A stretch of 64,000 bases of DNA, from positions 88,854,977-88,918,976 of the forward strand of contig CM057226.1 of NCBI GenBank assembly GCA_029891385.1. The letters are read 5' to 3'. The position numbers and the translations under genes are program-made. Of the stretch, positions 33,963-46,617 are shown one piece after another; the stretch's first letter is position 1, and every line of letters begins with the position of its first letter. The stretch is from Erythroxylum novogranatense. Taxonomy: Eukaryota > Streptophyta > Magnoliopsida > Malpighiales > Erythroxylaceae. Under the pieces are notes generated by a model that saw only the letters and a list, made by a program, of their open reading frames with translations, was not told the origin of the DNA and ran no database searches.

Positions 33963-36900
33963 TGTTGGATCCCGTTTCTGGAACCCAACTTCTTACACTG
34001 AACACTCATAACCACTCTTGAAGCGGAATGAAAATCGAAAACCAAAGCGAATGAAACGAAACAAATGCGAAGCTAATAGGATCGAGTCCAACCGAAAACG
34101 AATATCAAATAAGTCGAATCGAATACAAATGGAAACGAATATCAAATAAGTCGAATCGAATACAAATAGAAATCGAATACGAATGCGAAAAAAAAACGGA
34201 TCAATTCGAACTGCAAATAGAAAGTGAACTTGAAATCAAAGCATACAAAGGGTGGATTCGAACTGAATTTCAGACTCCGACATCCGAAGCGTGAACATAG
34301 CAAACTGGTCGCGTTGGAAACCTTGGACTAATTTCTTTGTTTTTTATGCTTTCTTAGGCATGCTTTTCGTCTATCATACTTGGAAACTTATCTTTAAACT
34401 CATACTAATCTCAAATTACTTGATTCTTCTTATTCATCATATTCTTATTCTTTACCATAACAATCTCATACTCATGACAATAAAACCATAAATTCATGCA
34501 CAATTTCACTTATCCATATACTACCATATAAAAATCCAGCAACATAATGGCTGCACTTTCAATAACCCAAACTTGCAAATAACTTAAATACACTTCTATA
34601 TATTCCAGACAATTACACATACATCATATTCTACCGGACCCTCCGTCCGGGATCTCAGCAATAACGCAATCCTAAATTCTAAATCACTTCGAGTCATTTT
34701 CATATCAATACATATTCATCACATTCAAACTCATAAACAATTTCCATTAACTCATATACAAATTTATGCTTCCATCAAAATCAACCAATCGAATTTACAA
34801 ATCTTCACAATTCATATACCATCATCAAACATGTTCATCCATATTCATACATATGTATCCCAATTACATTCATACTTCAAATTACTTTATATACAAAACT
34901 AACTTGCACAATCCATAACCCTATACATTTTCCAATTCCACAACTCAAATTCTTATACAGTATCATAAATCCAAAATACATTATGAACCAAAATGCTTAC
35001 AATACTCTAATGGCATTTCAAGCCATAGACCATTTCCAATAATCTTAAACCAAAATACACAAATTACAAAACATGTACAAATACTGATGTCTTGACGTCT
35101 TTCATCCGATCTCCTGCTCGAATACCTGGAGATGGGGATGAAGGAGGTGAGCTCGGAAGCTCATGGATAACATGCTTATTACTCAAATGATAAACAAAAA
35201 CGTTTTCAAATCTTATTTTCAATTGATCAACTGTCACAGTGGAAAAACATCGGAGGGTTTATTTCTCAAAAGCTTCTCAATTTCCAAAATCATTAATAAA
35301 CATTTTCAACAGTTTCCAAAACTATCATAGTGGAAAATCCAAATTTCTCATTTGTCGAATTTTCAAACCATTGTAAACATGAAATGCTTCACATCTAAAT
35401 GCAGCATATTCTAAACAAAGCAAAAACATATAACACATCAATCGGTTTGGGTTGGTCCATAAAACAGGACGTACTGTACATTCCCGCAAAGCGGTCCTGT
35501 GCGCAGCCGTGAAACACATGGGGAGTCCAAAAACGGAGCTCCTATGCCACTAGCGGGCAGCCGGGCGAAGGCTTTTAAAAGTGAGACCAGTGCACTGACT
35601 CCACATGAGGGACCTAACCAAACCCATGTAACACATAATAATGCTTGAAAGACAATTTGCCTGAAGGCATATATCGAATTTGAACTTTTCATGTCATCTC
35701 AATTTCAACATGATGTTAATCATTCACAATATCACACAAGTTCACATTATCAAATTATCAATCAATTTAACACAATGAAATCACATGAGTACTTCAAATT
35801 TATCAATTTATTCAAGAATCCATTGAATAAACAATTTAAGTCAATTATGGAAAATTATCCAAACCATTGTAGATTTTTTTTTCGTAAATCATTTGGAAAC
35901 AATAACTTTAACGATTTATAAATCATTCTAAAAACAATTGATTCAATCATTTATAAAACAATAGTTTATAAAACTAACACTATAGTTAGCCTATAATTTG
36001 AAAGATAACCACATTACCCACTTCTTATCCATGCTTGAAGTTGATTAGAGCTTCAATTTTTTCAATCCTTTCTTGAATTTGCCCCAATTCAATTCACAAA
36101 CCCTAATTAAGTCAACCATCCAAAATTAAACATAACCCAATGCATAATCACTCAAATTAACTTCATAATTAACAAACTCATATCCATCTTAAGCCAAATC
36201 AACCAAAAACTCACTAAAAACTCAAAGATCAAAACCATCTCTTACCTTTTATCTTCTTCATTTTTGAAATTCTTCTTGGCTCAAGATGAAGCTTTCACTT
36301 CCTTCCATGCTTTTCCCCCATAAACCAAAGAAAAAACTTGCTTGGAACCTCAAAATCCTGAAACCCTAACTTTTCTTTCCTATTTCTCCTCCATCTCCAC
36401 GATAGCTCCTCACTTCTCTCCTCTCTCTTTATTTTCTTTCTTCTTATTTCTTCTTTCCTCCTCTAGAAGAATCGAGATTCTTAACATCCTAAAGCAGCCC
36501 ACTTAACATTTATATTCCATGTCATTTAAATGAGGAGTAATTGACCAAATTACCCTTACTCTTTAGCCTAATTCCAAAATTGCCCCTACACTTTCCTTTA
36601 AGTTATTCTTACTTGCATACATGTTTTGCACTATCAAATTGAAGGAATTTGTCAAAATTTTCTTCTAGAGAATTATTCCTCTATGTCTTAATTTCATAAT
36701 GCCACAAGAATTATCCAATTCGGAGCACTATATCAAAAGTGATAGTCCAAACATGTCGAACATATCATTCTACTAACACATGTTCTAGCAATTCACTTCC
36801 TTCCACAAATTGGCATTTTTAAAGGCTAAATTAAAACTTCATTTCTTCATAACAATTGCAGCCCCATGTCTTAATTTTATTTTGCCTCAAACATCGCTTC

Positions 36901-38383
36901 AATCGGATCTCCACAGATCCCGAATTTCACAAAATGCTGAACTATGTTCAGAAACTTTCCTGTCTCACTTTGATTCAAGTAATCTTGCTCAATTGAATCT
37001 CTAAAATTTATAATTTTCCATAAAAATGAAATTAATTGTCTTAGGAATCCAACTCTTCGAGAACCAAGTCATTCGGATGTCGGACGAAAAAGATATAAGC
37101 AAATGATTTGACAAGGTTGGATGAGGAAGGAAAATAACAAGATCATAATGAAACAAATTATTCCGATTATCATATGATTCAATAAAACTCTTTCAATTCA
37201 ACTCCAATTGATACTAATTTTCATGGAGAGAAGGACACATGTGTTAGGGATTCAATGCTTCAAGAATCATCTCAATTGGAGGTCGGATGAGTGAGTTATG
37301 ATCAAAACAACTCAACATGTTCAAACCCTAAATCGATTTGAAACTCTTTTGGCGCAAATGCCATAACTTCAATCTAGAGATCGTATTGCTTTCGTTCTTC
37401 TACCATTTGAAAGTAGACTTCTAGATCTACAACTCTTATGAAGACCACAAAATCAGATTCGGCCTCTAAAATGGTCAAAATCGCATTTTTCACAAGTTGA
37501 CCCGTGGTTGTCCGTTTAACGGACACATACGGCCCAAAATGTACCAATCCATCCGAGAATGTCCGTTTAACGGACATCCATGTCCATCTAACGGACATTA
37601 GCAAGGGAAGAGGTCCTTTAGACCCAAGACTGTCCGTTAAACGGACTTGGGAGTCCGTTTAACGGACATGGGTTTTCCAAACCCATTCAAACCTTTTTTC
37701 AATGCTTCTTACATCCAAACTAACATCATATACACTTATAATCTTCACATATTTACTTATTCAAAGGCCTAAACACTTCATAACAATTCAAGCAACAAAT
37801 TCAATTCATGAACTTCTCAAATCTTAACTAAATTGGTTCATCAAAACCACAATTCTCAAACATTCATCAAAGTTGTCACTAAAATAAATCTTATATAACA
37901 TCATAACTTGTATCAACTATAACTCTTAACTCCGATCTCGAAAACTTGCACACTTGATCTCATTGGAAAGATAAAAGAGCAAGCTACAACTTTAAAGAAG
38001 GCAACTTTGGCCAATTCTATTTCAATCATTCTCTAATTTCCTTTGAACCAGCATATACATTTAACATTCATCCTAACTTCACTTTCTTAATTACACATCA
38101 TTTATAACAATGCAACTATGATTTGGAATTTATCCATATCTCAGCCTCAATTCATATGATTTCTTACATTTAATAGCATTATGCCATTCACCAAGTTCCT
38201 CTCTTGATTTTTCATAATATCTCATATGTATCACCATAATTCATACTAAGGGTTTCTCAACTCACCATCCATACATGATTCACATTCCAATATCATAATC
38301 ATCTATAACACAAATCACATACAAAACACTCATTTGATTTCATTTATTATTTCTAAATTCCACTCAAAATTCAGGGTCCAACA
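33963..38383 (-). mobile_element. Solo LTR, 4.4 kb, with 5-bp TSD TTATT
   Basis: Ends TGTTGGATCCCG and GGGTCCAACA, each flanked by TTATT (33958-33962 and 38384-38388). On the - strand it starts TGTTGGACCCTG and contains GAGCTTCCGAGCTCACCTCC and CCCCATCTCCAGGTATTCGA. These resemble features of the 14779 LTR, so a chromovirus (Tekay/Del-like) origin reading on the - strand is likely. There is no PBS, PPT or pol; an unequal exchange between two LTRs would leave this. ORFs inside (34291, 35325-35692, 35691, 36810, 37374) show no domain. Confidence 0.85.
37509..37668. repeat. Cluster of five TGTCCGTTTAACGGACA palindromes
   Basis: Copies at 37509-37525, 37560-37576, 37581-37597 (degenerate), 37631-37647 and 37652-37668. 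Each has 8-bp arms TGTCCGTT/AACGGACA around one central base. They lie within the solo LTR, and the spacing is irregular (51, 21, 50, 21). Confidence 0.95.
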
Positions 38384-39095
38384 TTATTACAGTAATATTA
38401 ATACTAGTCAAAATTTGTTGTTCAAACTGGAATCCTTAAATATGTATACATCATTCTCTTTCACACTGCAATATTCAGTTCACAAGCTCCAATGACTTTG
38501 AATAAGTATTTGAAATGTGAAATGTAGAAAAGTAGAATAACTTACTAGAGTAAAAAGATTGAATATAAATAAGTTTGAAGGATAAAAGGAGCATTGGGAA
38601 TATATATTACTGACCCTGAAAGCACTAATCCAGACTTAATAGAAACAGAAGATCAAAATATTAACGTAGCAAGAAAGATGGTTTGAAGTGTAAAATCAAA
38701 CATATTAATATCTGCGACATTTCATCAACACATTATAAGCATTATCTCCTATTCCCAATATTAATATACAAAGTTCTCAAATTAGCCACATCACACCTCA
38801 AGACGACCAAAAAAAACCTAATTAGCGAAGAGAGAATGAGAGGTTACCTTTGACGCTACCACGACAGATAATATACAAAGAAGACGAACGAAGGAAGAAG
38901 TGAAATGAAGAAGAAAAACAGAGAAGTCAAAAGTGTCGTGTAAGTGAGAGTGAAACTGTGAAAGCAACTGGGTCACTGGGTAAGACTTTGAGTGAGAGGT
39001 CGGAGGGGATGAAGGGAGATGGAGGTAGGCAGGAGGCTGAAGGGCGAGCATGTAAGGGAGGGAGGCAACTAGGCTGGGTGGCTTTCATTTAATGA
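38384..39095. other. Non-coding flank; possible relic of a gene 5' end on - strand
   Basis: Mostly AT-rich. On the - strand an open frame at 39051-38818 begins in a CT-rich leader-like stretch and reaches GCGTCAAAGGTAACC, which could be a splice donor. The peptide is Ser/His/Leu-rich with no known domain, and no downstream exon was found, so I do not call a gene. Confidence 0.3.
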
Positions 39096-39100
39096 GAGGC

Positions 39101-39262
39101 AAAACGACGTCATTTTTTCTTGCAAGAAAACGACTTCGTTTTGTCAAGTATTTTGATAACTACCTTATATCTTAAATGACGTCGTTTTATTTTTAAAGCA
39201 AAACAACGTCGTTTTGTTAGTGGAGGAGATATTTTAGACATGAACAAAATGATATCATTTTG
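39101..39262. repeat. Cluster of AAAACGACGTCGTTTT-type palindromes
   Basis: Five near-perfect palindromes lie in 160 bases: AAAACGACGTCATTTT (39101), AAAACGACTTCGTTTT (39127), AAATGACGTCGTTTTA (39174), CAAAACAACGTCGTTTTG (39199) and CAAAATGATATCATTTTG (39245, perfect 18 bp). The core AACGACGTCGTT contains the bZIP-type GACGTC centre. Confidence 0.9.
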
Positions 39263-40620
39263 CAACAAACAATGGCTCTGTGCAAGTCACGAGCCACAGA
39301 CCGACTGCTCGGTTGGGGCTACGAAATTTGACATTCTTAATAATCAGTAGATATAAAAATAATTTTGATGTTACATATTGGAAAATAGTTAAAAGGATTC
39401 TCAAAGTGATGTTGGTTGATCTTTAAATATAGATAAACAAAATGTAATCTCGTCTATGCCTTTATACTTAGAAGTAATGTCTTATTATAATGGAACAAAA
39501 AGCAAATTCGTGTCTTGTCATTCACTATAGAGTAATAGTATATTGTATTCAACATTGTAGTGTAAGAGGCTATATGGTTGAGACAATTCGTACAATTATT
39601 AAACTTGATAGTACACTTAGATTGGATAATATAACAGTAATAACTTATGTAAAGGTGTTTAAGTATTATGGAAGGTTTAAGAACATTAATCCCAAATATT
39701 TGATTGCACAAAGTCATGTAATTTTATATATTTTTACGCATAAAATGGTAGTTGATCATTTTAACAAAACATGTAGTTAAAGGCATGTTTGAGAGACATA
39801 TTGGAGATTTAGGAATGTATAAGAATTAAAATGTATAAACACATTTAATTAATGGATTAATATAATTAAATTATTTTTAGTACAATTGTGGTGTTTGGTA
39901 ATTAACTCACTATTAGGCTAAATTGACCGTCACAAATGAACAATTGTCTTATTATTTTTCTGAGCAAATAAGATGGGATGATAAGTTACATTCATATTTG
40001 AATATTTAAACTAGAAAAACTATTTTGTGAATGTAAATTGGTTTAATTTTATGGAATATCACCGTAGATAGAGTTAAGATAAGATAGATTGTGACCAAAA
40101 AATATATTTACATATTTATATGCTGGTTAAAGTTCTAATATATTTTCAAAAGCATTAGATGGATGTTAGTTTAAAGTATTTTAATGAGTAGAGATTCTAA
40201 TGATAAATGTGTTTAAATTATCTTGAAAATAACTAATGATTGGAATTTATCACCCAAAACGTTGTTATATAATTCTCCATTTTGCGGGGGAATTGACCCC
40301 TTTTGATAATTAAATCCAGGCCACACCACTACTTTTGTGTTGTAAGTCTTCCTTGAAACAAAATACATTAAGACATGTTTTAATTACGGAGAAGTGACCT
40401 AATTACAATAGAATTTTAAAAGCAAAGCTATCGTGCTCCAAACAAATTGACATATAATATTGATGAAGTGGATGATTGAATGATGCCAATGAGATAATAC
40501 AAAATCAACAATGGCGATTAGGAAGGGACCTAGAAGGCAGTGCTCCTTGTTGATTTTGATTTATAATATTTCAGCTCTCGAACCTGACAAAAGCATAGAC
40601 TTTGAATTCGATGTATTCTT
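39263..40620. other. Non-coding AT-rich DNA upstream of the NLR
   Basis: ORFs at 39454-39780 on both strands overlap each other and have no domain. No element ends could be fixed. Confidence 0.5.
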
Positions 40621-40638
40621 GACTTGGTTAGCCTCCCT

Positions 40639-40645
40639 TATATAA
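40639..40645 (+). promoter_or_regulatory. Candidate TATA box of the NLR gene
   Basis: TATATAA in an otherwise unremarkable context, 477 bases before the chosen ATG. The distance implies a long 5' leader or a leader intron (CTGTTACCAG at about 41057-41066 could be an acceptor). Weak evidence. Confidence 0.3.
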
Positions 40646-41121
40646 TCGATCCTTTACCGACAGTAAAGAAAGACTTCTAGTGCTTATAAGTCACGTATGG
40701 AGGCAAATTGCTACTTGAACGGACCCCCCGCCACCACTATATTATCAATTTATGAAAAATTATGTGATTTGTAGGAATGCCTTCATCAAGCCTATAATTC
40801 AAGTTACTCTAGTGAACAACCAGACCACTGAAATTTCTTAAAGCTACTCCCATGTGGCGTCGGCCGTCCATAAAGTCATCGCATTCATAAAATGATTGAA
40901 TATTGAAGTTGTCCTTGAATTATTTATTGTTTTATACGATCCAAAAGCAGCACCAAAAAGCTTTATCCTTTGTTCGCACACAGAGAGAAATACAGTGGTT
41001 CTGTCACCTTTCAGTTTTATGAAACCACCCTCAATTGTTGATCAGTGGGTTTGGTTTCTGTTACCAGGTTTTACGTTATCCGAGTAACGGAGGGTTTCTC
41101 TCTTTTAGAGAAGTTAAGGCT

Positions 41122-44100
41122 ATGGCAGTTTCACTGATAGCATCTTCTGCTACTGGATTTGGACTGGACTTGCTTTTTGGTAGCTTCTTAGATCTTGTTG
41201 TAGAAGTGACCAAGAAGAACATTCTTTTCCAGCCCACCCTGAAGCGTTTGGAAACCACGTTAAAATCCCTGCAGCCAAAGATCAAGCAAATAGATGCCCT
41301 CAACTTAGATATGGATCGGCCAAAGGAAATTGACGGTCTCAAAGTACTGATAATCGAAGGCAAGGAGCTGGTTATCAAATGCTCAAACACCAATCAGTAC
41401 AATTTTGTCATGAAGCCGATATATACCGAAAAGCTTCTCAACTTAGAGGAAGAAATTCGTAGGTACATCGACATCGATATGCAAGTTCAGCAATCTGTAG
41501 ACCAGAAAGAGACACTGTTTGAAGTGAGACAGATAAGAGAGCAGTTCAAGCACTTGAGTTCCGTTGGAACAAATTCTGGTTCTTTCAGTAGAAGTGGGTT
41601 TATAGGTGTTTGCTCACCCCCTGGACTCAAAGGAGAACCTGTTGGATTAGAGGCTCCATTGAACGATCTGAAGAGAAAGCTGCTTGAAGATGAGGTTCCA
41701 TTGATTGTGTTATCGGCTCCGGGAGGATGTGGAAAGACCACAATGGCTCTGGCAATTTGCCAAGATAAAGATATTCTAGGTATCAACTCTATTCAGTGTT
41801 CCAATCATTACGTGTCTATGACTTCCTTCTTTTTTGGGTTCTTTTTCTGGTTCTTCGTTTTCTTCTTCTTCTATGCCTTCAGTGAACTGAAATGGAAACT
41901 CCCATAAGGTCTCCGTTTTCTACTGAATTGATGTAGAAATGTGTTTAATAATCATAACTTGTTAGCTTGAGATTTCTACTTAAAGTAGCTTAGCATATCC
42001 ATGTATATTGCTTCTGGACTACGTTCTTAGCTAGAAAAACTTGAAATGGTAAAGATCTTGGAACAAGTTTTGTAGCTTTCTCATATCGTTTTCATGGTTG
42101 GGCAGACAAATTCGAAGACAACATCTTCTTCATCACCGTCTCAAAATCACCAAGCCTGTTGGATATTGTAGAAAGACTATTTCAGCATAAAGGCCACAAG
42201 TTTCTGAAGTACAGAAATGAAAATGATTTAGTTGTTCTCCTAGAAAACTTTTTCAGGAACATGACACCAGAGCCTGTACTTTTGGTGCTTGACGATCTTT
42301 GGTCTGGATCTGAATATATCCTTGATAAGCTCAATTTCCAAATTGAAAACTACAGGATTTTGGTGACATCAAGATCTGAACTTTCATCATTTGATTCCAC
42401 GTATAAGTTGCAGACTCTGAATGAGACAGATGCGTTGACTCTTTTTCGTCAATCAGCATTGCCACAGGGTGGGAATTTTTGCGTCTCAGATGAGGATGTC
42501 AATAAGGTGCAGTTGCAAAACTGTAATCATGAATACATATATTTGCTTGTTTTGGTTGATTTTCACTTTCTTGATTGAGTATAACAACACATGCGGAAAA
42601 TGCTTGTTAAATTAAAGCTGAGAAATTTAATCCCTAGCTAACTCTGCTAATGAGGATAAGGTTACTTTTACTTCAATAATTGGTTCAGACTGTCTATTCT
42701 TGTGAACAATGCATAAAGATTAGTGGGTGATCATCTGGGATAGAACAAATTGTGATAAAGGATGTTGTAAAACTCTAGTATAAGCTATAAATCTACATTG
42801 TGGATGACTCAAAATGCCGCAGTTTGAAAAACGTTTTTCCTTTTTAAACAATAATATGTTTAACGTGGAACTTGGTTGCGATTATCGCCTGTAATCTGGA
42901 TTCTGGACAAAGTTACTAAATTTAATTTATCCCTGCAGATACTGAATAGCTGTGGGGGATTCCCACTAGCCATTTCAGTGATTGGCAAATCTTTATATCG
43001 CAAGTCTGCAGCGGAGTGGCGCAAAAGAGTTAAAGAATGTTCTAAAGCTTCTGCAATCATGTCTAAGTCTGAATTTGGTATTCTTGAATGTCTTCAAAGC
43101 AGCGTGGATGCTTTGGATGAAAAAGATGAAGTCAAGGAGTGTTTCATAGACTTAGGTTCATTTCCTGAAGACCAAATGACTTCTGCCACTACCCTTATTG
43201 ATATGTGGGTGGAATTGCATAAGATAGATGAGGATGATGCAATGACCAATTTGCATGAACTTTGTGATCGGAATCTCGTCGATCTTGTAGTTATGAGGTA
43301 GGCTAACGCTAGCTATTACTTTAGCTGCTTGCTGCTATCCGTTACAACTTTATAAAGTCAAACTAACAAGGTGAAATCAATAATCTCGCAAAATGTTGTG
43401 AATATTTACATAGGATGCCAATTGGGAGAGGAAGAAGATGAAAATTGTCATAGTTGACATAATTTTGAATAAAACTAAAAGCTATCTCTTGATAGTCCCT
43501 TTCTGTTGGGTTTTCCTGATGAATTCCCACTTTATTTCACTACAAGTGTGCTTCGTTGTTTATCTACTTCACTATTTTTAACTTCAGATAAAAGCATGAA
43601 GGTCAACGTAATGATAAATGAAGTTAATCAACTCCTTTCTTTCATCAGGAAAGATTCAAGCGATGTTGACTGCTCCTATAATGAGCACTTTGCTAAGCAA
43701 CAGAGCCTACTCAGAGACCTAGCTATCCGTCAAAGCAACTCGGGAAACATTGAGCACCGGAGAAGACTTTTTCTGGACATCACTGGAAACAGAGTTGAAC
43801 CAAAGCAGCTGCTCATTGATGCCAACCTCTTATCAATCAGCACAGGTTGTTGAATCTTTTTTCATTTTACCTGAAAGGTGATATACACACATACTCCTTA
43901 TGAATTAAAGTTTCTGAACTCTATGGCTTACACAAAAGTATTATATGCGCAGATGAAATGTTCTCATCAGATTGGTCCAGCCTTCAACTACAGGCACCTA
44001 AAGTTGAGGCTTTAGTCTTAAACATTCGGACAAAGAACTATTACTTACCTGAGTTCGTGCAAACCATGATTGACCTCAAAGTTTTGATAGTTACAAACTA

Positions 44101-44782
44101 TGGCTTCTCTCCAACTGAATTGAGTAATTTCGAACTTCTTAGCTCTCTGTCCAATCTCAGAAGAATCAGATTGGAAAAGCTTGTCCTGCCTTCCTCATTA
44201 CTGTCATCCTTACAGTTGAAGAACCTTGAAAAGATATCACTGGTTATGTGTAAGATCAGACAAGCTTTCAGCAGCATTCCAATCCAGCTTTCAGAGGCGA
44301 TTCCAAATTTAGCAGAGATAATTATTGACTACTGTAATGATTTAGTGGAATTACCTGCTGGATTCTGTGATCTTTTCCAGCTGAAAAGACTCAGCATAAC
44401 CAATTGCCACAAACTGGGTTCATTGCCTGAAGACCTAGGAAAGTTGGTGAACATGGAGGTGCTAAGACTCAACTCTTGCATTGAGTTAATAGAGTTGCCA
44501 GAATCAATTGGAAGACTCCAAAAGCTAAGAGTTCTTGATATATCTGATTGTTTGAGCATGACAAAGTTGCCAGAAACCATTGGAGGGTTGTATAACTTGA
44601 AAAAACTCTTCATGATAGATTGCTCAAACTGTAAATTGCCCGACTCGGTTATGAATCTTACCCAATTGAAGGAAATCACAGGGGACGAAGAAACCGCTGC
44701 TTCATGGCAAATTTTCAAGCCTTTCCTGGAAGATTTGGAAATAAAGGTGCAAAGAGATTTCAACTTGAATTGGCTCCGCTAG
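41122..44782 (+). CDS. RPW8-type NLR, NRG1-class helper resistance protein
   Basis: Exons 41122-41779, 42106-42506, 42939-43297, 43649-43845 and 43953-44782 join in frame with GT/AG borders to a 814-residue protein. That is the usual length and 5-exon layout of CCR-NLRs. Residues 1-150 match the RPW8 domain. The NB-ARC has P-loop GGCGKTT (201-207, K205), RNBS-A FEDNIFFITVSKSP (222-235), kinase-2 LLVLDDLW (about 278-285), RNBS-B ILVTSR, GGFPLAI (359-365) and CFIDLGSFPEDQ (RNBS-D). LRRs occupy about 560-800 (LPEDLGKLVNMEVLRL, LPESIGRLQKLRVLDI). The wording fits NRG1 better than ADR1. NRG1 proteins act downstream of TIR-NLR sensors and form Ca2+-permeable resistosomes at the plasma membrane. Odd: the MHD-equivalent triplet reads QQS (490-492) instead of QHD/LHD. 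The ATG at 41122 was chosen because MAV starts the RPW8 domain. An in-frame ATG at 41035 would add 29 unlikely residues. Confidence 0.92.
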
Positions 44783-45860
44783 TACAGTATTTCTGATGTA
44801 ACCTGGTTTTGTAGCTGGATCATTTAATTTCAATATCATTCCCACTTTTGCTTATCGTTATTTGCCCTTTCAGTTAGCTAACTTGTTCCATATTTAATTG
44901 TTTTTAGTACGAATTAACATTAGGAAAGTTCTTTACCAAAAAAAACTGCTTTTTACTGGATTAGAAACTTCATTGAATTGGTAATGAATTTATTGCCTTA
45001 ATAATCCTGTGTTATTCAAAAGTTGCTAAAAAAATTTTGACATATAAAAATTAGCAAAAAATACCTTGAGTTGAAATTTTATTAACTCACGTTCTCAAGC
45101 GTGGAGGAACAACACTTGCCATGGTTTTTTCAAAGAAAATGAAAACATAAGGTTAATAGAGTAACATTTTATATCTCAGAGTTTAATTAGCTACTTTCGT
45201 ATAACACAGAGGTCGCTACAGCAATTTTATCAATTGGTAATAGTCATATCCTTCGCTAATTTTTGTAAATTCTCCTATTTCTCTCCCTCTTTATATAATA
45301 GATCGCTATTTGAAAAGAAACATCGATGATAAGTCCATCCCTTTGACCAGAGTTGGAATACCGAATGATAGAGTTCAGTATTTCATACCAATCAAAGGAA
45401 AACCTTGGAAGTATAACCATGATCAAAATTATGCTCTATATCCACATTCAAAAAAATAGATAATTTCTGCGCTCAGTTACTTGTTTACATAAGACGCATA
45501 GTAGATCGTAACTCCTAAATCAACGGTCATTAGCTCTCAATTTGTTCTTTATAACTAACCACAAAAAAATTGGCAGATTTGGGACTCAATACTTGCTTGC
45601 CCATAGGACTAACCCCATTGGTGCCACCAGGAAATTATGAGATGATTTATTATTGAATATTCCGCTAGCATTTACAATGCATATTATCTTATCCTTTCTT
45701 CATACAGTAGGCAACTCACGTAAGCAGTTTTCCAACATTTGAAAATGCCTAAAATTTCGAACCCGAACCTTTCCTGTAAGAGATTTGTTTCGAGTAAGAA
45801 GTGGAAATTGAGAGCATTAATTGGCAAAATTATGGGCCAGTACTTTTTACAAAGGCACAA
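44783..45860. other. NLR 3' flank, non-coding
   Basis: AT-rich sequence that will include the NLR 3' untranslated region. I see no ORF with a domain and no element ends. Confidence 0.5.
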
Positions 45861-46157
45861 TAGTCCTGTTTGGTAATCAGTTGATAGCTGATTCTATCAG
45901 CTAACAGCTGATAGCTGATTCTATCAGCTAGTTTTACCAGCGAATTACATTAGCTGTTTGTTAAAGATATTTAGTAAAATTAGCTATTTAGTATTAACTT
46001 TTTAAGTGTAAAATGACTTATAAGGACATAATTTTAAAAAAATATAAGAATATGAATATTATATTTTAGCATGTCAATAAATATTCTTATAAAAATTTAG
46101 ATTTTAGATATTTAATTCTACAAAAATTAAGTTTACAATTTTAATAAAAAACATAGA

Positions 46158-46190
<33 letters not shown>

Positions 46191-46617
46191 TGTCAAACAA
46201 TGTGGAAAAAGAAAATCATGACATGACAATTGAAACTGATTATTTCAAAATACATTGTAATGACTATATATAAAAACAGGATAATAACAACTTAATGGGG
46301 ACAACGTAACAGTCCAGGATTAGATACACGGACTCAGGATTAGAAACAAGAGAAGGGAGAAGACTACGGAGAATTTAAGACTTGAGATACAGACATGAAA
46401 GTGTTAAAAGAGGACAAAATGAAGATTTTACCCAAAAACTTCCAACTGATTGGAGAAAACGCTGTTATATGGGGCTGAAATTAGTTGATTGGGTTGAATC
46501 AGTCAACTTAACTAGCTTTTTACCAAACAAGTTTATAAGTTTTTTCTTAAAATCAACAAGCTAAGATGAATTGACCAGCTAAAAAATAGCTGTTCAGTTC
46601 TTTACCAAACACGCCGT
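45861..46617. mobile_element. MITE-like element with GTTTGGTAA ends
   Basis: Left end TAGTCCTGTTTGGTAATCAG and right end (other strand) ATAACGGCGTGTTTGGTAAA give imperfect inverted termini. Subterminal AGCTGATAGCTGATTCTATC and TAGCTGTTCAG/CAGCTAAAAAATAGC motifs repeat in both orientations, as in hAT-type MITEs. The interior is AT-rich and includes an (ATA)n run. The target duplication is not certain (TA or TTA). Confidence 0.6.
46155..46192. repeat. (ATA)n microsatellite
   Basis: ATAATAATAATAATAATAAT continues for about 36 bases inside the MITE-like element. Confidence 0.9.

Noticed and set aside
39454..39780. ORFs of 87 and 96 residues on opposite strands
   Set aside because: They overlap each other in AT-rich DNA, show no domain, and neither has gene-like surroundings.
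39780..40450. A possible MITE with GTTTGAGAGACAT / GTTTGGAGCACG ends
   Set aside because: End similarity is too short and no target duplication could be found.
41076..41786. - strand ORFs across NLR exon 1
   Set aside because: Antisense shadows of the RPW8/NB-ARC coding exon.
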